Shown piece by piece: positions 25,760 to 41,109 of a stretch of DNA of 64,000 nt (its first letter is position 1; each line of letters begins with the position of its first letter). The notes below the pieces were generated by a model. It did no database searches. It was not told where the DNA came from and saw only the letters and a program-made list of their open reading frames with translations. Origin of the DNA: Deinococcus carri (lineage in GTDB: Bacteria > Deinococcota > Deinococci > Deinococcales > Deinococcaceae); NCBI RefSeq assembly GCF_039545055.1, contig NZ_BAABRP010000001.1, positions 549,501 through 613,500 of the forward strand. The letters are read 5' to 3'. The translations under genes were made by a program, and so were the position numbers.

Positions 25760-25770
25760 AGGTGGGGGCC

Positions 25771-26574
<804 letters not shown>

Positions 26575-26583
26575 CGGGGGCAG

Positions 26584-26647
26584 GCAGCGGCCAGCAAGCA
26601 GAGGCTGAAGCCTGGGAAAGCTGGCCGCTGGAAGCTGGATGCTGGCC
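26584..26647. repeat. Heptamer array with inverted partner
   Basis: Four units GCTGGCC, GCTGGAA, GCTGGAT, GCTGGCC at 26620-26647, with a GCGGCCAGC segment ~30 bp to the left that is the complement of GCTGGCCGC. A hairpin is possible in the gap after the secreted-protein gene. Confidence 0.75.
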
Positions 26648-26693
26648 GCCCCCACGTCAGACACTCTTCATGAGTGCTGCTTAAGCTGCGCCC

Positions 26694-27185
26694 ATGCGCC
26701 TGAACGTCCTTCCGCGCCTGCTGGCCGCCGCTGCTTTACTGCCCGCCCTGACCGGCTGCGCCTTTGGGGCGTATATCGCCGGCAATACGCCGCTGGAACG
26801 GGCCGTCAACGGCACCTATGAGGGTGTCGGTGTGGGGGGTACGGGCCGGGTGCCCTACCGCCTGATTCTGAGTGTGCAGGAGCGGGAAGGCCGGGCCAGC
26901 GGCGTTATCACCAACCTGGAAAGCCGCAAGGCCTACGCCCTCAGCGGCAAGTTCCAGCGGGTGGGGGCGGGCGGCAGCCTCGACGTGAACCTCTTCGAGA
27001 ACGGCGACAAGCTGCGCGGCACCCTGCGCGCCGAGATTGCCGGGACCAAACTCAGCGGAACGCTGCGAACTGTCCTGCTGGGCAAGGAGTTGCTGGGCTA
27101 CGTCGTGAATCTGGAAAAGCAGGTGCCGGGTGCGTCCCCCACCCCCGCCAACGTGCCCCTCTCCCCGGCACCGACCACGCCCTGA
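26694..27185 (+). CDS. Small predicted lipoprotein
   Basis: A 163-residue protein with a lipoprotein signal: MRLNVLPRLL, a hydrophobic core and the lipobox LTGC, cysteine at residue 22. The mature domain is Gly-rich with alternating polar and hydrophobic residues, compatible with a beta barrel, and ends in a Pro/Thr-rich tail. No known domain recognised. TAAGCT is 6 nt before the ATG. A TAGAAT box just after its stop codon is probably the promoter of miaB. Confidence 0.7.
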   Translation: MRLNVLPRLLAAAALLPALTGCAFGAYIAGNTPLERAVNGTYEGVGVGGTGRVPYRLILSVQEREGRASGVITNLESRKAYALSGKFQRVGAGGSLDVNLFENGDKLRGTLRAEIAGTKLSGTLRTVLLGKELLGYVVNLEKQVPGASPTPANVPLSPAPTTP

Positions 27186-27188
27186 ACG

Positions 27189-27194
27189 CTAGAA
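27189..27194 (+). promoter_or_regulatory. Probable -10 box (TAGAAT) of miaB
   Basis: TAGAAT lies 70 bases ahead of the miaB start and is followed by a leader that carries a Shine-Dalgarno site. Confidence 0.5.
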
Positions 27195-27263
27195 TCTCCC
27201 CCGCCCGCCTCATGCGGCGTGAAAGGCCCCGGAATCCCTCCGTCAGGCCAGGGGAGAAGACAG

Positions 27264-28643
<1,380 letters not shown>

Positions 28644-28644
28644 A

Positions 28645-28679
28645 GGCAGAAGGCGGAAGGCAAATGGCAGAAGGCCGGG
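28645..28679. repeat. Heptamer array (GGCAGAA units)
   Basis: Units GGCAGAA, GGCGGAA, GGCAAAT, GGCAGAA, GGCCGGG, directly after the miaB stop codon and just before an R1 repeat. The units match those at 5982-6023. Confidence 0.8.
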
Positions 28680-28688
28680 GCAGTTCTA

Positions 28689-28813
28689 TAGGGCGGTGCC
28701 CAGAAAGGTTGCCGAACCTTTCTGGGCCGAACGAAGTGAGCAACCGTGATAAGGGCGGCGTGAAGTGAAGTTGCGGCCCAGGACACGCGGCAACGGAACG
28801 GAGCGCCGCCCTA
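28689..28813. repeat. Dispersed palindromic repeat R1, copy 3
   Basis: Nearly identical in layout to copy 1: TAGGGCGG, hairpin CCAGAAAGGTT/AACCTTTCTGG, then the GGGCGGCG...CGCCGCCC module ending CCTA. It lies between convergent miaB and the adenosyltransferase gene. Confidence 0.9.
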
Positions 28814-28840
28814 AGCTCCGGCCCTCTGTTGCTCGTTCGC

Positions 28841-29413
28841 CTATCTTCGCTTCTTCACCGTCCACGCCTGCTCGTTCATGCCCGCCGCCTGGTTCGCTGC
28901 CCGCGCCATCACGAACAGCAGGTCGGACACGCGGTTGAGGTAAATCTGTACGTGTTCCCCCACCTCCTCCTCGGCGGCGAGGCGAATCACCTCCCGCTCG
29001 GCGCGGCGGGCGACGGTGCGGGCGACATGCAGGGCGGCGGCGGTGGGCGTGCCACCGGGATGTACGAAGCCGGTGAAGGGCGGCGCGCCTTCCTGATAGC
29101 GGTCGATCATCGCTTCCAGAAAGGCGGCGTCCTCCGCGTCGATGCGGCTGAGATTTTTCGCGTAGGGGCTGTCCTGCCGGGTGGCGAGGTCGGCCCCCAG
29201 GTCGAAGAGGGCGTTCTGGAGGTACTCCAGGTCGCTGTCCAGCGCGGCGTCGGGCTGCGCCTCGCGCGCGTTATGCGCCCGCGCCAGCCCCAGCACACTG
29301 TTCAGTTCGTCCACCGTGCCGTACGCCTCGACCCGCGCGTGCGCCTTGCTGACCCGGTCCGCGCCGTACAGGCCGGTGGAGCCTTTGTCGCCTGTTCTGG
29401 TGTAGAGCTTCAT
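28841..29413 (-). CDS. PduO-type ATP:cob(I)alamin adenosyltransferase
   Basis: A 190-residue enzyme that transfers adenosyl from ATP to cob(I)alamin, making the coenzyme B12 used by methylmalonyl-CoA mutase. The N-terminal ATP-binding segment MKLYTRTGDKGSTGLYG, the YGTVDELNS motif and the C-terminal RRAERE segment are typical of the PduO/MMAB family. The ATG at 29413 follows TACTAT with a 9-nt gap; upstream in-frame starts would read through a repeat. It likely serves the mutase and MeaB encoded at 51.8-59.5 kb in this window. Confidence 0.92.
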   Translation of the reverse strand: MKLYTRTGDKGSTGLYGADRVSKAHARVEAYGTVDELNSVLGLARAHNAREAQPDAALDSDLEYLQNALFDLGADLATRQDSPYAKNLSRIDAEDAAFLEAMIDRYQEGAPPFTGFVHPGGTPTAAALHVARTVARRAEREVIRLAAEEEVGEHVQIYLNRVSDLLFVMARAANQAAGMNEQAWTVKKRR

Positions 29414-29424
29414 GGGGGGAGGAT

Positions 29425-29495
29425 AGTACGCGGGGAGCGGTGCGCGGGATAAAGAGCGGCCTTCCCTGCGTACCGCGCACCGCGTCCTGCCTCCC
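29425..29495. repeat. Inverted heptamer pair
   Basis: Left arm AGTACGC, GGGGAGC, GGTGCGC, GGGATAA; right arm GCGTACC, GCGCACC, GCGTCCT, GCCTCCC, separated by about 15 bp. It is a degenerate relative of the pair at 7166-7221 and fills the gap between malQ and the adenosyltransferase gene. Confidence 0.8.
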
Positions 29496-29496
29496 T

Positions 29497-31002
<1,506 letters not shown>

Positions 31003-31035
31003 GGAGAATCCTCCGGTGGCGGGGGCGGGAAGCGG

Positions 31036-31053
31036 GCTGGAAGTGATTCCAGC
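31036..31053. promoter_or_regulatory. 18-bp palindrome in the malQ leader
   Basis: GCTGGAA and TTCCAGC flank GTGA, 7-bp perfect arms, lying between the malQ -10 box (31066-31071) and its Shine-Dalgarno site. The position fits a repressor operator; the regulator is not identified. Confidence 0.45.
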
Positions 31054-31065
31054 GAGAATGGTGGC

Positions 31066-31071
31066 ATTGTA
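31066..31071 (-). promoter_or_regulatory. Probable -10 box (TACAAT) of malQ
   Basis: TACAAT on the minus strand, ~65 bases ahead of the malQ start, giving a leader with a Shine-Dalgarno site. Confidence 0.5.
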
Positions 31072-31089
31072 CCGGGCGGGGGAGGGGTG

Positions 31090-31117
31090 GCTATGAGCCA
31101 GGAGCTTTGAGCCATGA
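31090..31117. repeat. Heptamer array (GCTATGA units)
   Basis: Units GCTATGA, GCCAGGA, GCTTTGA, GCCATGA between malQ and greA. The same class appears at 63065-63092. Confidence 0.8.
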
Positions 31118-31228
31118 ACAGGCACAGGGAAGCCTCAGCGGTTGCCGTGGCCCTCTGGCGCGGACTCCGTACGGCAGCAGGGGGGCGGAGCCTGCGCCCC
31201 GCCCCCTCTGTGCCCCCCTCTGCGGGCT

Positions 31229-31699
31229 TTACTCGTAGGTGACTTCCAGCACCTCGAACTTGGCCGTGCCGCGCGGAAGCTGCACGGTCACGGTCTGGCC
31301 GGGGCGCTTGCCGCTCAGCGCCTGACCCATGGGGCTGGCGTCGCTGATCTTGCCCTTCAGGACATCGACCTCGTAGGTGCCGACCAGCTCGAAGCGGTGT
31401 TCCTTGCCCTTCTCGTCGCGGACCAGCACCCTGGCCCCCAGGCCCACGCCGCCGGTGGCGTCTTCCTCGATGATCATGGCGCGTTCGAGCTGGTCTTCGA
31501 GTTCGATGATGCGCGCCTCGTTCTCGCTCTGCTGCATCCGGGCCTCGTCGTAGGCGGCACTCTCGCGCAGGTCGCCGTCGGCGATGGCGGACCCCATGTA
31601 CTCGCTGATCTGCTCCCGGCGTTCGGTTTTCAGGTAGTTCAGGGTTTCCCGCAGCTTGTCGTAGCCCCGCTGCGTCATGGTGATGCGTGCTTTGGTCAT
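31229..31699 (-). CDS. greA: Transcription elongation factor GreA
   Basis: A 156-residue Gre factor that enters the RNA polymerase secondary channel and stimulates cleavage of backtracked RNA. An N-terminal coiled coil carries the acidic tip in GDLRESAAYDEAR, and the C-terminal domain includes GLGARVLVRDEKG and SPMGQALSGKRPG. Deinococcus also has Gre-like inhibitors (Gfh), but the tip here keeps the GreA pattern. The ATG at 31699 lies 8 nt behind TATACT. A GC-rich hairpin (31181-31206) lies downstream without a clear U-tract. Confidence 0.92.
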   Translation of the reverse strand: MTKARITMTQRGYDKLRETLNYLKTERREQISEYMGSAIADGDLRESAAYDEARMQQSENEARIIELEDQLERAMIIEEDATGGVGLGARVLVRDEKGKEHRFELVGTYEVDVLKGKISDASPMGQALSGKRPGQTVTVQLPRGTAKFEVLEVTYE

Positions 31700-31707
31700 G
31701 GCGGCCC

Positions 31708-31713
31708 AGTATA
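31708..31713 (-). promoter_or_regulatory. -10 box (TATACT) of greA
   Basis: TATACT ends 8 nt before the greA ATG. The box touches the edge of the adjacent R1 repeat, so the repeat sits where the -35 region would be. Confidence 0.65.
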
Positions 31714-31842
31714 GGGCGGGGTTCAGAAAGGTTGCCACACCTTTCTGGGCCGGGCGGCGAAGCGGAGGGAGCAACCGGGATGAGTCGGCGTGCTGTGGAA
31801 TTGCCCCCCCAGCAACGCGGCAGGGGCACGCAGCGCCGCCCT
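31712..31842. repeat. Dispersed palindromic repeat R1, copy 4 (divergent)
   Basis: TAGGGCGG, hairpin CAGAAAGGTTGCC/ACCTTTCTG, then a diverged second module ending GCGCCGCCCT. It separates greA from pilT. Confidence 0.8.
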
Positions 31843-31887
31843 GGGCCAGCCGTCTGTTTCCCCCCTCCGCCCAGGCTCGTGTTCGGT

Positions 31888-32964
31888 TCAGTCGGCCAGA
31901 CCCGCGCGCGTGACCATCAGCTTCAGCTCGTGGGGGCTGGTGGCGGCGTTCTGGGCCTCTTCCAGCGTGATCAGGTGGTGGCGGTAGAGCTGGACGAGGT
32001 GCTGGTCGAAGGTCTGCATGCCGCGAATGTTGTCCTCGATCAGGGCGTCCTTGATCAGCGGGGTCTTCTGCTCGTCGCGGATGTAGTCCTGCACCAGCGG
32101 CGTGTTGAGCATCACCTCGGTGCCCAGCACCCGGCCCAGGCCGTCGGCGCGGCGCAGCAGGCGCTGGCTGAGGATGCCCACCAGCGACTCGGCCAGTTGC
32201 ATACGAATCTGCGGGCGCTCGTGGGGCGGAAAGAAGTCGAGAATGCGGCCGATGCTCCGCACGGCGTCCTGGGTGTGCAGCGTGCTGAGGATCAGGTGAC
32301 CGGTCTGGGCGGCGGTGAGGGCCGCCTCCACCGTTTCCTTGTCGCGCATCTCACCGAGCATGATCACGTCGGGGTCCTGGCGCAGGGCAAAGCGCAGCGC
32401 GGTGCGGAAGTCGCGGGTGTCCGTGCCGACCTCGCGCTGCACCACCAGACTCTTGGCGTTGCGGTGCAGAAACTCGATGGGGTCCTCGATGGTGATGATG
32501 TTGTAGGCGTAGGTGCGGTTGATGTGGTCGATCATGGCCGCCAGCGTGGTGCTCTTGCCGCTGCCGGTGGGGCCGGTGATCAGCACCAGGCCGCGCGAGG
32601 CCCCCGCGAAGCCGCGCAGCACGTCGGCGGGCAGGCCCAGCGTCTCGAAGCCCGGAATGGTGTTGATGACGCTCCTCACCACGATCCCGACCGCGCCGCG
32701 CTGCCGGAACACGTTGCAGCGGAAGCGCCCCAGGCCCGCCACGCTGTACGCCAGGTCCAGCTCGTTGCTGTACTCGAACTCCTCCCACTGCTCCTGGGGC
32801 AGGAGCGACCGCGCCAGCGCCGCCGTCTGCTCGGGCGTGAGCGGCTGCATTCCGCAGGGGAGCAGGCGACCGTCAATGCGGCACATCGGGGGGCTGCCCA
32901 CCTGGAGGTGCATGTCCGAGGCGCGGCGGGCCACCATCTCGCGCAGCAGTTCGTCGAGGGTCAC
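31888..32964 (-). CDS. pilT: Type IV pilus retraction ATPase PilT
   Basis: A 358-residue secretion ATPase that depolymerises type IV pili for twitching motility and DNA uptake. Walker A is GPTGSGKSTT, the Asp box is ITIEDPIEFLH, Walker B is PDVIMLGEMRD, and the His box is GHLILSTLHT, in PilT order; an N-terminal PAS-like part (SDMHLQVG) precedes. The start is GTG at 32964, overlapping the panC stop as GTGA, so translation is probably coupled. It is the third gene of an overlapping trio with the holin-like gene and panC. Confidence 0.93.
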   Translation of the reverse strand: MTLDELLREMVARRASDMHLQVGSPPMCRIDGRLLPCGMQPLTPEQTAALARSLLPQEQWEEFEYSNELDLAYSVAGLGRFRCNVFRQRGAVGIVVRSVINTIPGFETLGLPADVLRGFAGASRGLVLITGPTGSGKSTTLAAMIDHINRTYAYNIITIEDPIEFLHRNAKSLVVQREVGTDTRDFRTALRFALRQDPDVIMLGEMRDKETVEAALTAAQTGHLILSTLHTQDAVRSIGRILDFFPPHERPQIRMQLAESLVGILSQRLLRRADGLGRVLGTEVMLNTPLVQDYIRDEQKTPLIKDALIEDNIRGMQTFDQHLVQLYRHHLITLEEAQNAATSPHELKLMVTRAGLAD

Positions 32965-33841
32965 GCCCCCTCGCCCTCCGTCTCCAGGGGTTCCGGCCAG
33001 AGGGGCATGTTGTCGATCAGCCGGACGCCGAACATCCGGGCGGCCACCAGCACGCGCGTCATGGGATCATTCTCCACACGTTCTCTTTCCTGCATGTCAC
33101 CGCCCACGACCGCGAGGTAATCGGGCTGCACCTCCGGCTCGCGCGCCAGCACGTCCAGCCCCGCCTGCCGCAGCCGCGCCGTATCGCGTTCGCCGCCCGC
33201 CGCCGCCGCCTGCACCGCCCGCAGCGCCCGCGAGAGGACCACCGCCCGCGCCTGCTGCTCGGGCGTCAGGTAGCTGTTGCGGCTGCTGAGGGCCAGCCCC
33301 GACGCCTCGCGGATGGTGGGCACGCCCACGACCTCCACGGGCACGTTCAGGTCGCGGACCATCCGCCGCACCACCGCCAGCTGCTGCCAGTCCTTTTCCC
33401 CGAAGTAGGCCCGCTCCGGCCCCACGATGTTCAGCAGCTTGAGCACCACCGTCGCCACGCCGTCGAAGTGGCCGGGCCGCGACTGTCCCTCCAGCGGGGC
33501 CGACACGCCGCCCACCGACACGTTGGTCGCGTAGCCGTCCGGGTACATCGCCGCCACGTCGGGGTGAAACAGCAGGTCGGCCCCCGCCGCCCCCGCCAGC
33601 GCCAGGTCGCGTTCCAGGTCGCGGGGGTAGCGGCCGAGGTCCTCGCCCTGCCCGAACTGCCGCGGGTTCACGAATACGCTCACCACGACCACGTCGCACT
33701 CGGCGCGGGCCTGCCGGATCAGCGTGGCGTGGCCCTCGTGCAGGTAGCCCATTGTGGGCACCAGGCCGACGCGCTCCGGCCCTGCCAGCACCGCGCGAAT
33801 CTCGGCCACCGTCGTGAGGATGTGCGGCGTCTTGCCTGCCG

Positions 33842-33845
<4 letters not shown>
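32961..33845 (-). CDS. panC: Pantothenate synthetase
   Basis: A 294-residue enzyme that joins pantoate and beta-alanine using ATP in coenzyme A synthesis. The nucleotidyltransferase motif PTMGYLHEGH, the KDWQQLAVVRRMVRDL segment and SSRNSYL are all present. The start is taken as TTG at 33845, which overlaps the upstream stop codon as TTGA; a GTG at 33809 is a shorter alternative. The overlap on both sides ties it to a membrane protein gene and pilT, an unusual grouping for a vitamin gene. Confidence 0.93.
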
Positions 33846-34210
<365 letters not shown>

Positions 34211-34216
34211 GTGCAG

Positions 34217-34222
34217 AGGATA
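34217..34222 (-). promoter_or_regulatory. -10 box (TATCCT) of the holin-like/panC/pilT operon
   Basis: TATCCT ends 6 nt before the first ATG of the operon. Confidence 0.6.
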
Positions 34223-34242
34223 AGCCGGGCGGGGGTGGGGGA

Positions 34243-34277
34243 GGCAGCGGTCAGCCGTCAGCGGTGAGCCATCAGCA
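34243..34277. repeat. Heptamer array (GTCAGCN units)
   Basis: Units GGCAGCG, GTCAGCC, GTCAGCG, GTGAGCC, ATCAGCA upstream of the holin-like gene. Confidence 0.8.
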
Positions 34278-34622
34278 GAGGAGAGCAGGCGTTCTGGCCT
34301 CCCCTGTCTTTTCAAACTTTGGAGCGGATGCTCAGGTTCCACGCTTCAAGCGGGCTGTCAGGCTTGAAGCCGCCTGGCGGGCTGGGCAGAGCGACCAGGG
34401 GGAAACCGGGGCGAAGCCTGGCAGGCCCAGAACCGCCAGGAACCCCTGCCTGGCGCAGCGCCGCTCCCCCTCCACCAAGAGGAGAGACACGTCAGCAAGC
34501 CTGGCGTAGGCGCGCGAGCCGTTCCGCGCGGCGGAGACGTCCTCCTGTGGGGGTAGGGGGGCGGGGGCAAACCGCAGCCAGATGCCCGGCCCCCAGACAA
34601 CATCACCCCCGACCCGATAGCC
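34278..34622. other. Unexplained 345-bp gap with stem-loops
   Basis: No convincing gene is seen on either strand. Several local inverted repeats occur, for example CCTGGC...GCCAGG around 34405-34460 and GCTTCAAGC/GCTTGAAGC near 34340-34370. It lies between the alpha-glucosidase stop and the holin-like promoter and could hold a structured RNA or a decayed repeat. Confidence 0.4.
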
Positions 34623-36239
<1,617 letters not shown>

Positions 36240-36246
36240 GGCACAG

Positions 36247-36252
36247 AGCGTA
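36247..36252 (-). promoter_or_regulatory. -10 box (TACGCT) of the alpha-glucosidase gene
   Basis: TACGCT ends 7 nt before the ATG, leaving no leader. Confidence 0.6.
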
Positions 36253-36270
36253 GCAGGAAACGGGGCACGA

Positions 36271-36284
36271 CTGAAACGATTCAG
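36271..36284. promoter_or_regulatory. LacI/MalR-like operator upstream of the alpha-glucosidase gene
   Basis: CTGAAACGATTCAG is a near-perfect palindrome with a central CG, the form used by LacI-family sugar repressors. It lies about 19 bp upstream of the -10 box, overlapping the -35 region. No LacI-family gene is in this window. Confidence 0.6.
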
Positions 36285-36336
36285 ACAGTTGGAAGACGGG
36301 GTGAGGGCGCGGCTGGGGGAAGGCCTCAGGAAGGCC

Positions 36337-36696
36337 TCAGCCCAGCGGCTCCAGCTCGACCTGCCGCCCACCGCCTGCCCGCCAGGTGTTCAGGTCGTGC
36401 AGGCCCTCGTCGCTCAGGTCGGCGGTGGCGGTGCCGCCCGCCTGCACCGTCCAGCCCCGCCGATCCGCCTCGCCGGGGAGGCCGCGCAGGTGGTAGCGGC
36501 CCGGCGTGACCTGGCCCGAGAGCCGCAGCGTGACGACGTGCGGGTAATACTCACGCTCGAAGCGGCGGCGCAGGCGTTCTTCCCGGCCGTGCTCGATGCC
36601 CGAAATCCCGAAAAACATGAAAAAGGACCCGAAGTCCACCGGCAGGCCGGGGCGCTTGCGGCGGAGGGTCAGACCCGTGATTTCCGTCGGCGTCAT
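36337..36696 (-). CDS. Hypothetical protein
   Basis: A 119-residue protein with a basic N-terminal third containing FGSFFMFFGISGIEHGREERL and a C-terminal half that looks beta-rich. No known domain or signal peptide was recognised. The ATG at 36696 follows TACCCT with a 6-nt gap, which supports it as a real gene. Confidence 0.6.
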   Translation of the reverse strand: MTPTEITGLTLRRKRPGLPVDFGSFFMFFGISGIEHGREERLRRRFEREYYPHVVTLRLSGQVTPGRYHLRGLPGEADRRGWTVQAGGTATADLSDEGLHDLNTWRAGGGRQVELEPLG

Positions 36697-36747
36697 ACCC
36701 CCAGGGTAGGCCCTGGCTTATGGGCATGGGTCCCGAAGGGTGGCGGG

Positions 36748-37354
<607 letters not shown>

Positions 37355-37425
37355 ATCTTCATGTTACCCCGGCTCATGCCGCATACGCAGGCCGCGCGTG
37401 ATATAGAATGTGATTTATGCTGATG

Positions 37426-37825
<400 letters not shown>

Positions 37826-37904
37826 CCCAGCGCAAGAAGTACCTCTTTACCCAAAATCCAATCCAGCATCCGGCCCCTGCCCCGAGCGGCGGGGGTCTTG
37901 TCGT

Positions 37905-37925
37905 GCTGGCGGCTGGAAGCTGGCC
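37905..37925. repeat. Heptamer array (GCTGGNN units)
   Basis: GCTGGCG, GCTGGAA, GCTGGCC: identical to three units at 12215-12235 and to the reverse complement of 51747-51767. Confidence 0.8.
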
Positions 37926-37972
37926 GCTTCTTTTTTAACCGCCGCGTAACCGGGGTGCGGCAGACTTCCGGC

Positions 37973-39244
<1,272 letters not shown>

Positions 39245-39246
39245 GA

Positions 39247-39287
39247 GCCGGGCAGGTGGGGGCCGGATGCGAAAAGACGTGCCCGGC
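39247..39287 (+). terminator. Possible terminator hairpin after htrA
   Basis: GCCGGGCA and TGCCCGGC form an 8-bp stem starting 2 bases after the stop codon, with a long loop and no strong U-tract. Confidence 0.4.
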
Positions 39288-39292
39288 CCCTC

Positions 39293-39490
39293 TCATACGG
39301 TTTCCGTCCAATCTGTTATCGAAATCAGGAAAGCGCCGATTCGATAACTCCCTTCCCGGCAACCGTTGTGTTCCTCCTCGCTCTGCTTTGCAGTCGTCGT
39401 GAACGGACGCCCCTGGGGACGCCACTCCTCAGCTTTGCAAGTCCGCTCGGATTGAACAGTTACAAAAACTGTTCAACCGGAATTCGTATC
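39293..39490. mobile_element. MITE-like element, copy 2 (with internal insertion)
   Basis: Ends TCATACGGTTTCCGTCC and GGAATTCGTATC are related to the other copies. It carries a perfect hairpin TTGAACAGTT/AACTGTTCAA and the CTCGCTCTG core, and is longer than copies 1 and 3 because of an extra ~60-bp middle segment. Flanking TCA on both sides may be a target duplication. Confidence 0.7.
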
Positions 39491-39497
39491 AAACACA

Positions 39498-39521
39498 AAC
39501 CCCAGCCGGGTGGCCGGGGTT
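39498..39521 (-). terminator. Terminator of the small membrane ORF
   Basis: On the minus strand an AACCCC/GGGGTT stem extended by GGC/GCC, with a four-base loop, is followed by the T-rich tract TTTGTGTTTG. It lies 50-70 bases after the small ORF's stop. Confidence 0.65.
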
Positions 39522-39569
39522 GCCTGTGGGCGGGTCTGGACGCGGCGGGCACGCACGAGAGGCTTTAGC

Positions 39570-39701
39570 TCAGGTGAGGAGGTGAATCAGTTCAACCAGC
39601 AGCTTGAGCATGGTCAGGATGGCTGTCATGAGCAGCACCCATTCCATGATTCGCTTCGGTTGAACCGGTTTCCGTTTCCTGGTAGGCTTCTTGTGAGTCA
39701 A
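39570..39701 (-). CDS. Small basic membrane peptide (43 aa)
   Basis: A short open frame with TTG start and TGA stop. The first ~18 residues are strongly basic (HKKPTRKRKP...PKR), and residues ~21-42 form one hydrophobic helix rich in Leu, Met and Ile. AAAGGTGG lies about seven bases before the TTG, and a good terminator lies downstream on the same strand, so a small transcription unit is likely. No family recognised; a small membrane regulator or a toxin-like peptide are possibilities (inference). Confidence 0.5.
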   Translation of the reverse strand: MTHKKPTRKRKPVQPKRIMEWVLLMTAILTMLKLLVELIHLLT

Positions 39702-39818
39702 GAGAGCACCACCTTTCCGGGCATCCGCTGCGCTAACAGCAGGTGCCCTTTCCTCTTGTCGAGGTGTGGCCTCTCTCGCTCCCGCTTGTCATGTAGCCCG
39801 CCCGCAGGCCCCTTCAGC

Positions 39819-40097
39819 TTACCCGAACAGCGGCCCCAGGTCCGTCAGCACGCCGGTCGCTTGCGGCTCCCGGAACTCGTACCCGCCGAACACCTCCTGA
39901 AAGGTGGCGCGCGTGAGCAGGCGTGTCTGCCCGCTTGGTCCGGTCGCCTGTACCTCCTCGCCCCTTGCGGTCAGGCGGTAGATGCCGACCTCGTGCAGCC
40001 GCGTCTTTTTGCCGCGGCCCTGCCGGGTGCAGGCGATCACGGCGAACTCGCGCCCGCCGCGTGCGGAGAGAAAGGCGAGCAGGTCGGCGGGCAGCAT
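39819..40097 (-). CDS. Hypothetical protein
   Basis: A 92-residue protein starting MLPADLLAFLSARGGREFAV, with alternating charged and hydrophobic residues and no recognised domain. The ATG at 40097 lies 9 nt behind TATCCT. It is divergent from the PH-like gene. Confidence 0.6.
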   Translation of the reverse strand: MLPADLLAFLSARGGREFAVIACTRQGRGKKTRLHEVGIYRLTARGEEVQATGPSGQTRLLTRATFQEVFGGYEFREPQATGVLTDLGPLFG

Positions 40098-40193
40098 GGG
40101 GAAGGGAGGATAGCGCAGGCGGTCACGCCCGTGCCCCTTCCCCTGCGCTGACAGGGTGGTCAGCCTCGCCGCTGGCCCGGTACAGTGACCGGG

Positions 40194-41050
40194 ATGCCCG
40201 AGTCTGCCCCGCGCGAGATTCCCACCGCGACTGTGCCCCCGCCGCGCTGGTGGCCGTGGGTGCGGTGGTTGCTGGCGGCCGTCCTCCTGGCCGTGCTGGG
40301 CCTGCTCCTGCTGCCGGGCGTGCTGCGGCGTCCGGTCTACGAGGTGCGGGGTGGGGAGATTCTTGCCCGCTCGGTCGCCTCCAGCCGGGTCATTCCGGCA
40401 GGAACGGGAGTGGTGCAGGTGGAGGTGCGGCGCGTGCGGAAAACGGTCGGGTCCGATGCGCCGGGCTACGTGGTCGGGCGCTTCGAGGTGGCGCGGTTCG
40501 GGGAGGCCGACCTGTACACCGACGGGTCAAACCCGGCGCTGGTCTTCCTTACGCGGCCCCGTGTCACGGTCCTGACGCCCGCCGACCCGGACGCGCTCCT
40601 GCAAACGTGGCGGGCGGGGGAGGCCGGCACCTTCTTCCCGGCCCGGCCCCCGTCGGCCCTGTTCGCCGGGCTGGTAGGGCTGCTCCTGCTGGGGCCGCTG
40701 GCGCTTCTGCTGCGCCGGCCTCGGCTGCGGTACACCCTGCTTCCCGGCGTGCTGGTCGCGCAAAGTAGCCTGCACACGCAGCGGTTTCCGCTGGACCGGA
40801 CAAGCGCCGAACTGACCCGCGAGGGCCTGGGGGTGCGGCTCTTCGGAACGGCGGTGCCGGGCTACCTGACCGGGACGTTCTCGCTGGGGCGGGCCGGGGC
40901 GGCCGGGTGCAGGCCATCGCCACGACCTCCCGGCCCACGGAGGCAGTGCTGCTCACGCTGGACGGAACCACCTATTACCTCACGCCCGCCGACCCGCGGG
41001 AAATGCTGGCACTGTTTGGCCCGTCGTCGTTCCCGCCAACGCCGCGTTGA
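40194..41050 (+). pseudogene. PH-like-domain membrane protein, frameshifted near the C-terminus
   Basis: From the ATG at 40194 (TACAGT box 7 nt upstream) the frame encodes two hydrophobic segments, each followed by a beta-rich PH-like region. After about residue 235 the frame turns into an Arg/Pro/Cys-rich sequence running to 41150. The +2 frame from 40907 instead reads VQAIATTSRPTEAVLLTLDG and on to a TGA at 41050, which continues the domain naturally. One missing G in the GG-rich run around 40905 would join them. Either a sequencing error or a true frameshift; intact length would be ~285 residues. Confidence 0.75.
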
Positions 41051-41109
41051 CCCGCTCTCTGGGGTAGGGAGAGTGCCGCCTGCACGGTGGGGTCTGTTAC
41101 CCTCGGCAG

